Origin: Glandiceps talaboti
Taxonomy: Eukaryota > Hemichordata > Enteropneusta > Spengelidae
DNA: 64,000 nt
Assembly (NCBI RefSeq): GCF_964340395.1
Contig: NC_135558.1
Span: 8,844,501-8,908,500, forward strand
Direction of reading: 5' to 3'
The notes under the pieces were generated by a model. The model was not told the origin of the DNA. It saw only the letters and a program-made list of their open reading frames with translations, and did not search any database. Of the stretch, positions 1 through 58,088 are shown one piece after another. Positions within the stretch are counted from its first letter, which is position 1. Each line of letters opens with the position of its first letter. A program made the translations under genes and the position numbers.

Positions 1-1189
1 AGGGCGCTGTAATCTCAATTTCCTGTTTGCAGTCTGAAATGGCCTATTCAGATATGAATACAGATACATGAATGGACGTTCGCAAATACACACGCACATG
101 TTGTTAACTCTTCAAGTAGATTATTGAATTAGGAAAATGTTGTCACTCAAAGTGTTGTCATCAAATTGTACTATACATAGATTGCCTAGGAAACTGATAC
201 ATATGGAAAAACACAAAAATGGCTTTCTGGAAAGACACTTCAGTTTTTCTGAAACAATAAAATCAATTCTAAAATGAGGAAAATTGACATAATATTCCAT
301 TCTCAGGGAGAATTTGGAAATACCGTTTGGTAACAGCCAGATGATACTATGATATGATATATGTGACTTTGTTTACTAGGAAAACAAAATTTATAAGAGA
401 ACTTTTATTCTTGTTTTGTATTTGATGAATGTAGTCACTGTGTCTTGCAAAAATAATGGAAAACTGACAAAGGCAACAAAGCAAAAATGGATGTTCTGAT
501 ACATACAGGTACACCTCAAAGAGAAAAGGCACATATGGAAGACTGCCCTCTATAGGCAGCTTCTAGAAATCACGTGCTCAAGGCAATGCAAGTGGCGGAA
601 GGAATTAATAGGAACTGTATACAGTTAAATTGTATGTTTGCTTAGGGGATATTTTACCTATAGATTGTCAACCATTTGTCTACAGAGTGGTGAATGTCAT
701 TAATTATTGATCTGACACAAACGGTGAAAGCATTATATTGATTTTCCTTTCAGGTATTTATTCGTAGTGAAAGAAAGATTTAAAAGGGATGTTAAATTGT
801 TCATTCATTATGAATACCAGCATAACCCAATTTTATCTGTGCATTGTGTGTATACTGAAAAAAACATTCCTCAATCTCTTGTAAAATGATGGATGTATTG
901 TGAAATACTGATTTTAAAATTCTAATATCAAATAATGCACATGTAGGTGAAATTGTTATTCCAAATAGCCAAGTTGCTTGGCTCTCACAATTCCAACCAA
1001 TTTCTCATTATGTTCAAGATGAGATCACAAAAGCTCAAATGTTTTGGGGTTTTTTTTTTTGTTTTTTTTAGCACAACTGAATAAGGTTCAATAGTGCTAT
1101 AAGCATAGTGGGATGTCCGTCTGTCTGTCTGTCTGTCTGTGTGGTTGTTTGTCTGTCTATGTCTATCTGTCTGTGGCTGTTTGTCTGCC

Positions 1190-1220
<31 letters not shown>

Positions 1221-1309
1221 GTTTGTTTGTCTGTCTGTTTTGTGTGCCAAATAGATCAAATATACAGAGAATTCATTAAAAAAATGCTATCATGTTTCTT
1301 TTATTTCAG
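1..1309. other. NPDC1 intron upstream of the first visible exon
   Basis: AT-rich non-coding sequence. It holds a truncated AGGGCGCTGT motif at the window start, a weak CTCF-like motif at 541-560 (minus strand) and the microsatellite at 1113-1243. An acceptor-like TTTTCCTTTCAG at 753 precedes a 45-codon open stretch without a convincing donor. The missing 5' NPDC1 exons are not here. Confidence 0.6.
1113..1243. repeat. CTGT/GTCT tetranucleotide microsatellite
   Basis: Imperfect (CTGT)n with GTTT and CTAT interruptions, 65 bp before the acceptor of the exon at 1310. Its pyrimidine/GT-rich strand lies in the sense orientation. Confidence 0.95.
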
Positions 1310-48044
<46,735 letters not shown>

Positions 48045-48889
48045 AATGTTATCTTGACAACAAAAAACGACTGATGGACAATTCAAAAATCCAACAACCA
48101 AAAAAATATATCTATTTATTTATAGTTTATTTTAGAATGAATTGTGTAACAGTTATAATGAGTGGTTTCAGAACAGGAGTCAAGTAAAGAAGGACGAAGT
48201 TTATTTTTACGTGTACAACAGAAATAGGACTGAGAAATGGAGAATTTTCCTTGCGAGGTAAAGGAAAACAAAGGTGAATTCTTTTTGCTATGAATGGTAT
48301 CAATATGTTGGTATGTTGATGAATGTATAGTAAAGTTTGTCTCTGCTATTTTATTCCAGTGAAAGAAAAGGGGGACTTGTTAGATATGTACCATAATACA
48401 GGGAAAGACTTTAGACTCTTGAAAAAGAGACAAGTTGTTTTAAACAATTGTGGGACTTAAGAAGTTACAGATAATATTCTTATTGTCTGTTTTAAGATTT
48501 CTGTTCAGATGGAAGGAAACCCACTGCTTGGTTTAATTGCTGAATTATTAAGTGTATAAAAGTCACTGGAAGAGTTCCATTCTGAAAATGAAAGTGACAC
48601 ATATACATTGGAAATTTCTGTGACATTTGTCCCATTACATTCAGTACAGATTCATGGTTTATTATTTTAGAAAACTCTCAATCTTTGCTACAGGACACCA
48701 TAAGTTGGTTAACCTTTAACCAGCAGTAATAAAAAAAAGTTTGCAAAATTACTCAGGGGTAGATAATTATGCTATACTTTTCCAAAACTGGTAGACTAAT
48801 CTGAAAACTTATCTATCTATGCTGCTAATTTCGCCATGAGAGTCACAAGTTCTATCATAATATCTAATATGTAAATCTGAAATAATGAA

Positions 48890-48902
48890 AGGTCAAAGGT
48901 GA
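48890..48902 (+). promoter_or_regulatory. DR1-like motif in the inferred NPDC1 3' UTR
   Basis: AGGTCAAAGGTGA (one mismatch to consensus DR1), with another AGGTCA half-site at 48911-48916. Confidence 0.3.
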
Positions 48903-50448
48903 AAGATTAGAGGTCAATGGCCTGTTTGGGTTTAGCAGGGTTAAGACTTGTGCAAGCATAGTCGTTTTGAAAACCAAATTCAGCTGAAGTGCAATATCGC
49001 AATCTCCATTTCTCAGTCCAGTTTCTTTGTATGGCAGTATAGTGAACATGCACATATGTATTTAGTGCATGGAGTATTTCCTTTGAGAAAAAAAAAGATA
49101 AAAAAAATAGACACCAAAGGGGAAGTTATGTTTTAATGTTGACTTGTCATCACACCATCCAAAACTTTCAATCTTCCAGTGCTGTGACTTTATAAACCTG
49201 TAGTGTCAACATTTTGACAAAAAATATTTACAATATTTAAAATTTGCTTGTTCTTCTGAAAACAAAGGAAGTTCTTTACGAAAAACCTAAAAGAACGAAA
49301 TTCTCAGTTATTCTTTGTTTCGCTTTTTCTCAAAAGCACTGGAAGATTGAAGTGTCTGTAGGTTTATTTTTGAACACTTTATGGTTCCAATATCTGGTGG
49401 CAAACTGTACTTAAGCTATGGTATTGGTAGACGCAATGATGATTTCTTTGTAACAGATTGCACTAGTCAACATTATCAATTTTTTTTCCATGATCCTTCC
49501 CGAGTTTTCCGTGTCTACTTCCTTGGAAGTAATATTAACAGGGTGTGTGTGTTTTATGTGTGTATATGTGATTATGTGGCTATGTGTATCTGTGTACCTA
49601 ATCTGTGTAGATTTGTATGTACAAATGTATGTGTGTGTTCTAAGGGTGGCACAGATCTGTATTTTTTGCTACAAAGAAGTGTCAAGGCAAAGTTAATGGT
49701 CAGGAGATCATAGCACACAATATCATTCTTTCCATATGTTTTCTTTCTGTCCTTTGATCTACACTCATGTTATGGGTTTATAAAAGAATCTTCCTTTTAG
49801 CTCCACTAAACACTCTACTTTCTCACCATGAATCGTCCACAAATTACCCCATCCCTCCCCCCCCCCCCACCCCCTGCTTTCTAAACAGTGGGATATACTA
49901 TCATATTATCGGATTATTTAGTCTTTGAATTATCTAGCATATAAATATACCAATTTACAGTGATCCTACAATCAATGCAATCAACTTTAATATTGAAAAT
50001 TCTACCTTACTTTCCCCCCCGAGTTCAAACCATTACATTCACAGGAATGTGAGTTTGAGGAATCTTGTTCTGCACTAGTTCAGTTAAAGATCAGTATTGC
50101 AAATTGATTATGATATTTTCCAGTTTTTTCGTGGAGCCTTAACTATATTTGAAGTTGTTTGTAGGTATTAAAGGATGGTCCATGGCAAGTCATTTATTTC
50201 TTTATGTTTTTTCTTTATTTCCAGAAAATTATTTACTGTTTTTTGTTGTTTTTTCTGTTAGATATAACCAAAAAAAATCTTTTATCTGTCATGTACATTT
50301 CTCTCCTTCTATAGCAGCAAAATATAGATTGATGGGAAGAAAGAGGAAGAAATTTACATGCATATGTATGTTAGAACACAGTATACAGAAAATATCACTT
50401 ATTTGTACATAGAAACAGTAAAGTATGAAATATTGTTTTTTTGCAGTG

Positions 50449-50454
50449 AATAAA
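50449..50454 (+). terminator. Candidate NPDC1 polyadenylation signal AATAAA
   Basis: Canonical hexamer in GTGAATAAAACTGTG, followed within 25 nt by GT-rich sequence. It is 2.4 kb after the stop codon and 180 bp before the GC-rich inverted repeat at 50634. Confidence 0.4.
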
Positions 50455-50633
50455 ACTGTGTAAATAGTTGTAAACATTAATGCTTTGTATTTGTACTAGT
50501 CCAAAAAAAGAAGTCTCCTACAATTCTGCTGCCTCCACAAAAAAGGAGGCTAAGATATAGCAAACATTTACTGAAATATGAATGTTCCAAAAAAAATCGT
50601 CTGCATTTGAATTGGTGTTATCTTCTCAACTGT

Positions 50634-50673
50634 GAGGGCGCTGTCACACGCACGGAATTGCAACAGCGCCCTC
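50634..50673. promoter_or_regulatory. Perfect inverted repeat of GAGGGCGCTGT between the two convergent genes
   Basis: GAGGGCGCTGT (50634-50644) and ACAGCGCCCTC (50663-50673) are exact reverse complements separated by 18 bp. The 11-mer equals the 3' half of the CTCF-like site at 3271. It is GC-rich against an AT-rich background and sits 180 bp after the candidate NPDC1 polyadenylation signal. Confidence 0.5.
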
Positions 50674-50946
50674 AACGCTTGCTGTCCAAGAAAATACAGC
50701 TTCTTCAGTGGAATTCGAGGCAGTGGTATTGTAAACACAATCTAGTCTTTGTAAATTGTTTCTTCTGTCAATTCATAGTAGTGTACATAGATCAGGCGTT
50801 TAAAAAAGAGTGTATACAATTGGCGAGACTTGGGTTATTTCATTTGATTTTCTAGTATACCTATTTTACTTGGTAGGTCAACTATTGTGTCGTTGACTGG
50901 ATTTACTGCCATAATATATGTGAAAAAAACTTGCTATTTTAACAAA

Positions 50947-50962
50947 GGTTGCCATGGCAACC
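50947..50962. promoter_or_regulatory. Perfect RFX X-box palindrome
   Basis: GGTTGCCATGGCAACC, a full 16-bp palindrome, lies in the intergenic region. Near matches lie at 51048-51061 and 51195-51208 (GTTGCCATGACAAC). Confidence 0.4.
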
Positions 50963-51688
50963 TGTAATCTGGGGTAAAAAAAGCTTTAATCTTGTAGTTG
51001 AGATTATTTCTTGTGGAATTCTAATACTTGAAATTAGAACATTGTTGTTGTCATGGCAAAGAGTGAATTAATATTGTCTGTTGTTTCTTTTCTCCAATGC
51101 ACTGCTGTATGATATTGGTAGCTAGTATTACAAAAAAAAAGGCTTGTCTATGTATGTATACTTAGATTTTCCAGTGGGATCATCGTTTTGCTTTGTTGCC
51201 ATGACAACTGAACCCATCAAGATATCCCTTAATTGTAATATTTCGTGTAAGGGTAATAAAGTTATGTTTTAGAATGAAATATTTCTGGGTTGAATGAGTC
51301 TTTTCTTTTATTGAGGTTGTAAATTTCACAACCACTTCTAAGCAAATGTTACTTTTATGATTGGATGTTATGACACTTGAAACAGTCACTATGGTGACAA
51401 CTTGTTCTTCATGTTCACATGGATGTGACAGTAGTTGAAAATGAGTCAAACTAAATAGTCAATTCAGCAGAGAACAGATATAGATCGAACACATCACACG
51501 CATAACCGACGACAGGTATGCATTGTAAATTAGGTGGGGAATGATCGCATGATATAAATTTTTATTGATTCCAAATGGCTTCAAGGTGGAAAATTATTTC
51601 CTTCTTCCTCATCGTTAGTACCATATATGATTATTCTGTACATGCATGAATATTAGTCTGTATAGGTCAACCCTTTTAGATAGATAGC

Positions 51689-51708
51689 TGGCCAGTGAGG
51701 GCGCAGTG
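51689..51708 (+). promoter_or_regulatory. CTCF-like motif
   Basis: TGGCCAGTGAGGGCGCAGTG fits the CTCF core with a few mismatches. It lies in the intergenic space between the NPDC1 3' end and the peptide gene 3' end. Confidence 0.35.
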
Positions 51709-51928
51709 ACGACGAATCTTACAATCTACCCTGAGTATAGTTACATCTGAGAGCCTCTGTAATGGGCGTTCGAAATTAATTGTATGTAATTGTACTGTAT
51801 ATCGTTTGAGACATACAAATCTCCGAGCTCAAATCAAACCTCACGGAAATGTTCTTTGACTTCCATCCAAACCTGGGATAAAAACAGTGTACACTTACGC
51901 CGTGTGAGGGTGATATCCATACCTTGAC

Positions 51929-51931
<3 letters not shown>

Positions 51932-51986
<55 letters not shown>

Positions 51987-52120
51987 CCTGAGAGAGAGGG
52001 GGGCAGAGGCAGATAAAGACACACGCACATACATACATACATACATACATACATACATACATACATACATACATACATACATACATACATACATACATAC
52101 ATACATACATACATACATAC
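51932..52120. repeat. Compound (AG)n - (ACAT)n microsatellite
   Basis: (AG)n at 51932-51982, a GC-richer spacer with GGGGGG, then (ACAT)n at 52027-52120. It lies just 3' of the peptide gene. Confidence 0.96.
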
Positions 52121-52674
52121 AGAGTCATTTCTCGGAAGGGCAGTGAAACTTTTCAAGGTTAATTTAACTGTCCCGTTTATTTCTTTTCCTATCGATTGAA
52201 CAATCATATAGAGTCATCTCTCAGTTGGAAAAGTACCGATTATGACATTACCTCCATCAAGTCTTAGACAATGCGTATTTTCTAAACACCTGTTTTGAAG
52301 CAGCTGGAAAATTGTCGACCAGTCGGTACTGTAAATACTGGGTAACAACATAAAATATTTGCTTATAGCCATACACAAACACACGAAAGGTGATGATGTG
52401 TGAAATGTTATTTATAGCTCTTCATTCTTTATTTCTGTAATAGCTGTCCAGATATAAATCTGAATTACTATTTAAGAAGTTGTTAGGCTGTAAGATATGT
52501 TGTGTCGTTCATCCCTAATCAGTCTTCTCATTACTGGCTGCTGAATACGAACAAAATGTTCAAGCAGACTGCACAATAACAGGCGATTTACCTGCTCTCG
52601 TGTAAAAAGAATTCGTCTTAATTGCCATTAAATTGCCAACTAATCCTCTCCCTCCCTCCCTCGCTCCCCCCCCC

Positions 52675-52677
<3 letters not shown>

Positions 52678-52753
<76 letters not shown>
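52678..52753. repeat. CT dinucleotide microsatellite
   Basis: (CT)n of 76 bp preceded by CCCTCC repeats and a C-tract, directly after the inferred 3' end of the minus-strand peptide transcript. Confidence 0.96.
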
Positions 52754-52754
<1 letters not shown>

Positions 52755-52817
52755 ACTATAATCAAACGTTAACAGTAATCAACACAGTTTTTTACTTCAA
52801 AATAGTGAAATGTATTA

Positions 52818-52823
52818 TTTATT
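52818..52823 (-). terminator. Candidate polyadenylation signal of the peptide gene
   Basis: AATAAA on the minus strand in GGGATAATAAATAATAC, about 158 nt after the TAG at 52981. It gives a compact 3' UTR and ends the transcript just before the CT array at 52678-52753. Confidence 0.45.
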
Positions 52824-52980
52824 ATCCCTTTTTAAATGTGCATCATCGGTGACGATGTGCACGACATATCTGACAATTATACCATATAGTTACATTGCAA
52901 AATGCTGAATTTGTGTTAGAGGTGAAAACAGTGAGGCAGATTTTATCCCTGTGGCGCGTGGGGTAATTGTGCAGTGGCTC

Positions 52981-53812
52981 CTATCGTCCGGCAAGTGCAA
53001 TACAAAGTCGGTAACAGTCCCATGAGTTTCGTTTACCCTTACAGATACGCTTACATTGTGCGAAGAAGTCGTCGTTTTTTCGAAACGGACTGAGACGTCG
53101 TGTCTGCACCTGGAACAGAAAACAATAAACCACTAGTGAACTTTAAAACCCGCCATGTTGAATGGTGCATCATGGGAAATTGGATGTCACTCCTGTACAA
53201 ATGTCGGTAAACTTCTAGATTTGGTGAGGAGCTCTCCTTGCGACCAATTATGACATTTGTCTTTTGGTTCTTTATTTTGTTATCATAATAAACATGTATA
53301 ATGGAGGCCCACTGTGGATGTAGTCTCGCTGCCAGACTGGTGACTATCGTCCCTAAGCTTTGTACATGCCGAGCGGCGCAGCTGCGAGAAGAGAGGGACT
53401 TGTCCCGACAAGTCTCTCTCTTCTCGCGGCTAAGCCGCTCTGCATACATACATAGATTAGGGGCGATAGTCACGAGTATGGCAGCGAGACTATTGTGGAT
53501 GTTCCTAAGTATTTGGCAGATTCATCAGTTTCAAAGACCGTGTGTGAGTAAATCGATGCCTCGTTTCTGGTAAGAAGAAAGTACCCCCTCTATTGATCGA
53601 ATTCTACCATGACTTCAACGTGGCCTTTCAACTGTTAGTGTAACCAGTAACCACGTGGATAATAATGGAAGTATACTCACTGTGTGAACTCCTTCTAGTG
53701 ATCCTAGTTGTGTGTCGTATTGACCTTTGTCCAATGCAGGTGACGAAAATATTTCACCAGTCGAAAGCAGCAGCAAAATACACAGATAAATGAACATTTT
53801 GGAACCGTCAGT
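52981..53812 (-). CDS. Secreted four-cysteine, amidation-type peptide precursor (spliced, 81 residues)
   Basis: Coding exons are 53797-53681 (39 codons) and 53109-52981 (42 codons plus TAG), joined in phase 0. The first exon starts at 53812 after acceptor TTTTGTGTCTTTTGTAG and has a 15-nt leader; its ATG has A at -3. Its donor is GTGAGT, and the second acceptor is TTGTTTTCTGTTCCAG. Residues 1-19 form a signal peptide (MFIYLCILLLL core). Residues 20-42 look like a spacer, with Arg-Arg at 43-44 and Arg-Lys at 49-50. The core has Cys 58, 62, 71 and 75 (C-X3-C-X8-C-X3-C). The protein ends Gly80-Arg81, the classic C-terminal amidation signal. The cysteine spacing suggests two short helices tied by two disulfides. 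I do not recognise the family; a neuropeptide, host-defence peptide or venom-type peptide are all possible. Splice quality and domain logic make the gene itself likely. Confidence 0.75.
53322..53493. mobile_element. 172-bp foldback element in the peptide-gene intron, with 9-bp flanking direct repeat
   Basis: Perfect 12-bp terminal inverted repeats (AGTCTCGCTGCC / GGCAGCGAGACT) extend inward with mismatches (GACTATCG-CCCTAA both sides). A second strong stem lies inside (GCGAGAAGAGAG...CTCTCTTCTCGC) around the centre CTTGTCCCGACAAG, itself a hairpin. The direct repeat TGTGGATGT flanks it at 53313-53321 and 53494-53502. A 9-bp target duplication is typical of Mutator-like elements (family knowledge). 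There is no coding capacity, so it is a MITE-type element. Confidence 0.75.
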
Positions 53813-55653
53813 CTACAAAAGACACAAAATGCGATCAGTTTATCTGTTTACCACAGTATTGCAAGTTGGAGGCTTATTAGAAACTGTGTTTATGATTTTG
53901 AAGATCTCAAATTATGCACAAATCTATAGTTATTGAAACCAAAATAGTGATTATCCTTAGTATGTACTAAATAAGTCACGATGTGCAATTTGCGTGTACA
54001 AATCACAACAGCTGAGATAATTTTGACTACCATGTAGGCCACAGCTAGAAACTATTCGAATATGGACGAAATACTGCCCAGAAAACAATCCTCATAAAAC
54101 TATAGGCTACAGTCTTTGTGGCAAAAGTAGAATATGTAATGTTCTGTTAGTACGAGAAGTTATTCTTGCTCCACGAGAATGGGAAAAAATCAGCTTGTTT
54201 ATTTGCAAAGGGGTAGCTAGCTATAGAGAGGGTCTATGGTTTGACCTCATGGGTCTGTGGTTTGACTACATAAACAAAGACCTAGGGTTAACCCAAGAAC
54301 AACGTTCGCTAAATGTACATGTTATCCTTAGTCTAGTTTCTAAGTTTCGGACAAGTGAAACTAGAAAATCGTGTATTTTTGAATTTCAATGTGGCATAAC
54401 GGTACAACGCGTATTTTAGCGAATACCAGCTTAGGATTGTTGCTCTTCCAATTCCACGATTACCAGACTGTCCCTCTTCCATTTCCTGATCCGAAAGGAC
54501 GACTTTTTAGATTAAGGTTTTAGTACTAGTATTTCTGGTCTTTAAAATAACATTTTTCAATTTTTACAAAGAGTAGACCTACAGATGTTTAGCCATTTCA
54601 AATTTTACTGTTAAATTGAGAAAAGCGCAACTATCGTGATCGAAACAAATGCGAACAAGTGTGAAAACCTAGGTCGGTGTGAAGCCGTCGGGTTTCAACT
54701 GATTTGAATGAATGAATATCTGTACTTTTTAATTACAATCATTGGCCCACATGTAAATATGTAAATTTTGAAATGTTTCCTGCATCCAATTGCAACTGAG
54801 CGCAAACAAAATTACTAAGAAGAGACAGGGTTGTGTGCACTGTACAGAATAACACTCTGAGAAGATTCAAATAGGTGGAGGGATGGGAGGGGGTGAGGGG
54901 ATGTGTGCAGTGACTTTTGTAACTGGCAAGAAGACTCATCAGAAGACGTCCCTTTTTAATGACGACATTCGTGACATTCAATAACAATTCTACTAAAAGA
55001 CAAAGTGATTAAATATCTTCGAAGAGACGGGATGATGAGCTAAAAATATTGCAGGTAATAAGCGCTGCAGCTAGTAGAAGAACGTCGTGACATTTCGTTG
55101 ACATCCCCACATTAATGATTCATCGGCGGATGACCTTTAATTTCGTGTGAGTTCGGAGCCTTTTCATATGGTTGACTTTGGAGGGAAAACATTTTAGAAT
55201 GTATCTACCCCGCACTTGATGAACGGAAGATAAGGCGTATCAAATCAATTTAAAGCAAACGAACAAGTTTTATTTCATCTATGTTATACCTATGCTACAA
55301 TGTCATTACAATACACCTACACACACAGAACACCTGCTAATTTGATACCCTGGTCGGACTGATAAATGGCAGAACATTCATGAAGATATTTTATGTAAGC
55401 GGCTTTGCTTAAAGACGGTTAATGGCAACAAAAAGAGTACTTTTAATAGAATTCTCTCTGATATTATCTTATTACTTAATAGATATTTAATTGCACACCT
55501 GTGCAAAACCATATACTTTAAAAATTCACCATGCTTTCAATAATGTTTTGTAAATAATCTCAGATTTGTCAAATGGATATGCTAAATATAGGCAAATATT
55601 CTATCTGAAAATCTGACGAACCTGATTATTGTCGTTCTCTCTCTCTCTCTCTC

Positions 55654-55724
<71 letters not shown>

Positions 55725-56173
55725 GCTATGACATTATATTACCTTCTCATCTCATATGAAAGATATAATTAGGATATCAAATGCCTATTTTGACCAGGTG
55801 AAACACATAATGAAAAATAAAACCAATCAGCCCACAAATCCGATGATCTGAAGTCGGGGCGAGTTGACACTGGGCGAGTTGAAATTATGGTGAGTAGAAT
55901 GGGACTATACCAGCTGAAACGGGACAAATTGAAATAGGGACAAAATGATCCGTCTCCTATTTTGACACACCTTAGAAGAACATATCCCATATTAACATAG
56001 CAGAACGGGTGGATCAAACAGCTCGGATTAGATGGGAGCTTTGAGCTTACAGATATATATGCACAAAGTGTCTCAATTTCTTATAGAAATATTTCAAAAA
56101 AATACTAAAAGTAATATGCGCTATGTTTACAATGTTTTTTAAAGTTTGTCGTAAAGGAAAGTGCTTTACTTAC
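53813..56173. other. Inferred first intron of the peptide gene
   Basis: AT-rich, with the (CT)n-(CAGA)n array near 55,650 and no other supportable exon. The boundaries depend on the 5' exon call at 56174. Confidence 0.3.
55636..55723. repeat. Compound (CT)n - (CAGA)n microsatellite
   Basis: (CT)n at 55636-55653 followed by (CAGA)n to 55723, within the inferred first intron of the peptide gene. Confidence 0.95.
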
Positions 56174-56340
56174 CTTCAATAGTGTAACAAATTTATGCGA
56201 AAGATAAAGAGACCACTTAGGTTGTTCTTCTTGTTCAGGTGAGTTGTAACTGCTAACTGATAGTGACGAACTCCAGACCCAATGCTGTTCACTAAAGTAC
56301 AAATGATGCTGACATAAAAGTAGGAGTTGACTCTGAGTAG
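56174..56340 (-). other. Candidate 5' untranslated exon of the peptide gene
   Basis: The coding exon at 53812 begins at a splice acceptor only 15 nt before its ATG, so an upstream untranslated exon is required. The strongest minus-strand donor upstream is ATTGAAG / GTAAGTAAA, with the last exon base at 56174, about 2.4 kb away. The 5' end of this exon is not defined; 56340 is only an outer guess. No TATA box is evident. Confidence 0.35.
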
Positions 56341-56497
56341 AGTACCTACCAATTGCAAGTTGGGTGTAGGCCCCCGTGCTCGGATCTTCTTTCTAACGGT
56401 GTCACCCTTGGTTTTCAGAAGAAAGAGAAACATATGTAGAGGATCTAATGGCAGGGTTCTGCTATACACGCGCACACATACTCACACGCATATATAT

Positions 56498-56738
<241 letters not shown>

Positions 56739-57915
56739 TCAAATGTGAAACATTGCTTCTTCGAAGAAACAAAATTATAATACAGAAGAACGTGAGATTA
56801 TATCCCTTTACAGCAAGGTCGAGTCGGCACGATTCTGTTTTGGAATCAAGGCATTAAATTATATCATGAAGACAAGGGGTTGGGGTTATAGCATGTTTTC
56901 AATTTTCATTTTGTCGCAATTACTCTCGCGTCACCTTACTTCATCAGATAGATCGAAAGAACTCCTAAGTCATCTCGCTATTTTTTTCAATCAAAGGACT
57001 TGCAATGCCGTTTTATGTCGATTAATGGCTGTTTTCCTTATCTATAAAAAAAAATACTACCTGATAGCAGTCAGCTAGATGTACCCGGTATCCGGGATTT
57101 AAATGACTACTAGCTCATGAGATTTACACAGGACACGATATTTCTTTAAGTAACGCTTAATATACAAGTTTTCAATCATGTCTGCTTATAAATCCTAATA
57201 CGGCAACCACGAATCTGTCCAGTTATCATTATCTTTATTGTCACTATTACACTATAGTAGAACGCTGGGACGTGAACAAATTTATTAAGTACGGTACATG
57301 ACATTCAACTGTATGGGATTCACTGAGTTTAGAAACGTTTTGAAATGTCAGAATAATACCAATCTATGTATTTACTAATATTCTAAATGATTAGATGATA
57401 CCTTGGGACTAATGCATACGTACAAAAGTATATATTAAAGTCTAATATGATACCGACTTTACTTTGATATGTTTGTCATGTGTATGTCTCAGGAGAAATC
57501 ATTATAACGAGTATTTTGCACTTGATAGGCAGGTATATATGTGATGTATATTATCAGATATTGATTTGATATCATGGAAGATACTCACATAATACATACC
57601 AGATTTATCTTCAGGAAATTGGCTTCGACTTATGCAAGACTTAATACCCAATCTCTTTGTAAAACATGCTTCAGACATCTCAAATATGACTAGATTATCT
57701 TATCATTTATACATCTAAAACTATTTACCGATATGAAGTGAAATTGATACACTATATTTCAATGTACTTTTACGTAATTCATATATAATCATATCGTAAC
57801 CACAAAATATTTTTCTTAACTTAGCGCGATTTTCAAAAGCGCTTTCAGTGGGATATCCACACATAAGGATTAATTCCGAACCATTCCATGGTTTTCAGTT
57901 TTCTGGGTTCGATCT

Positions 57916-57928
57916 TGACCTTTGACCT
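57916..57928 (-). promoter_or_regulatory. Perfect consensus DR1 upstream of the peptide gene
   Basis: TGACCTTTGACCT on the plus strand, i.e. AGGTCAAAGGTCA on the minus strand. It is the canonical DR1 and sits 1.6-1.7 kb upstream of the candidate 5' exon of the peptide gene. Confidence 0.45.
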
Positions 57929-58088
57929 GGATTCAAAAGAAACAACTTTCGAATTCTATATTCTTTAATGATACTCATTCATCTGAGAAGAGAAAAAACG
58001 AACCATCATATCGTATTGTTAGCTACCTATCATTTTCGCCGACTTTGAAATTGAACTATATTGCTAACAAGCATGATACTTGTTTTTA

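Larger units (their letters stand above)
48045..50475 (+). other. NPDC1: Probable NPDC1 3' untranslated region
   Basis: About 2.4 kb of AT-rich sequence with no supportable reading frame follows the stop. An AATAAA at 50449-50454 followed by TGTG/TTGT-rich sequence is the best polyadenylation candidate I saw, so the 3' end would be near 50,470. It holds a DR1-type motif at 48890-48902, a GT-rich stretch near 49,540-49,640 and a C-tract at 49,858-49,869. Earlier polyadenylation cannot be excluded. Confidence 0.45.
50476..52800. other. Intergenic region between two convergent 3' ends
   Basis: It separates the plus-strand NPDC1 gene from the minus-strand peptide gene. It holds the GC-rich inverted repeat, three X-box-like palindromes, a CTCF-like motif and two microsatellites. 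No gene was seen. Confidence 0.5.

Noticed and set aside
754-890. Possible upstream NPDC1 exon after TTTTCCTTTCAG (about 45 open codons)
   Set aside because: No good donor, no cysteine-rich ectodomain features, and the frame ends in TGA without a phase-compatible junction to 1310.
53051-53573. Open frames of 140 (minus) and 90 (plus) codons over the peptide gene
   Set aside because: They run across the foldback element and the intron in other frames; the spliced peptide model explains the region better.
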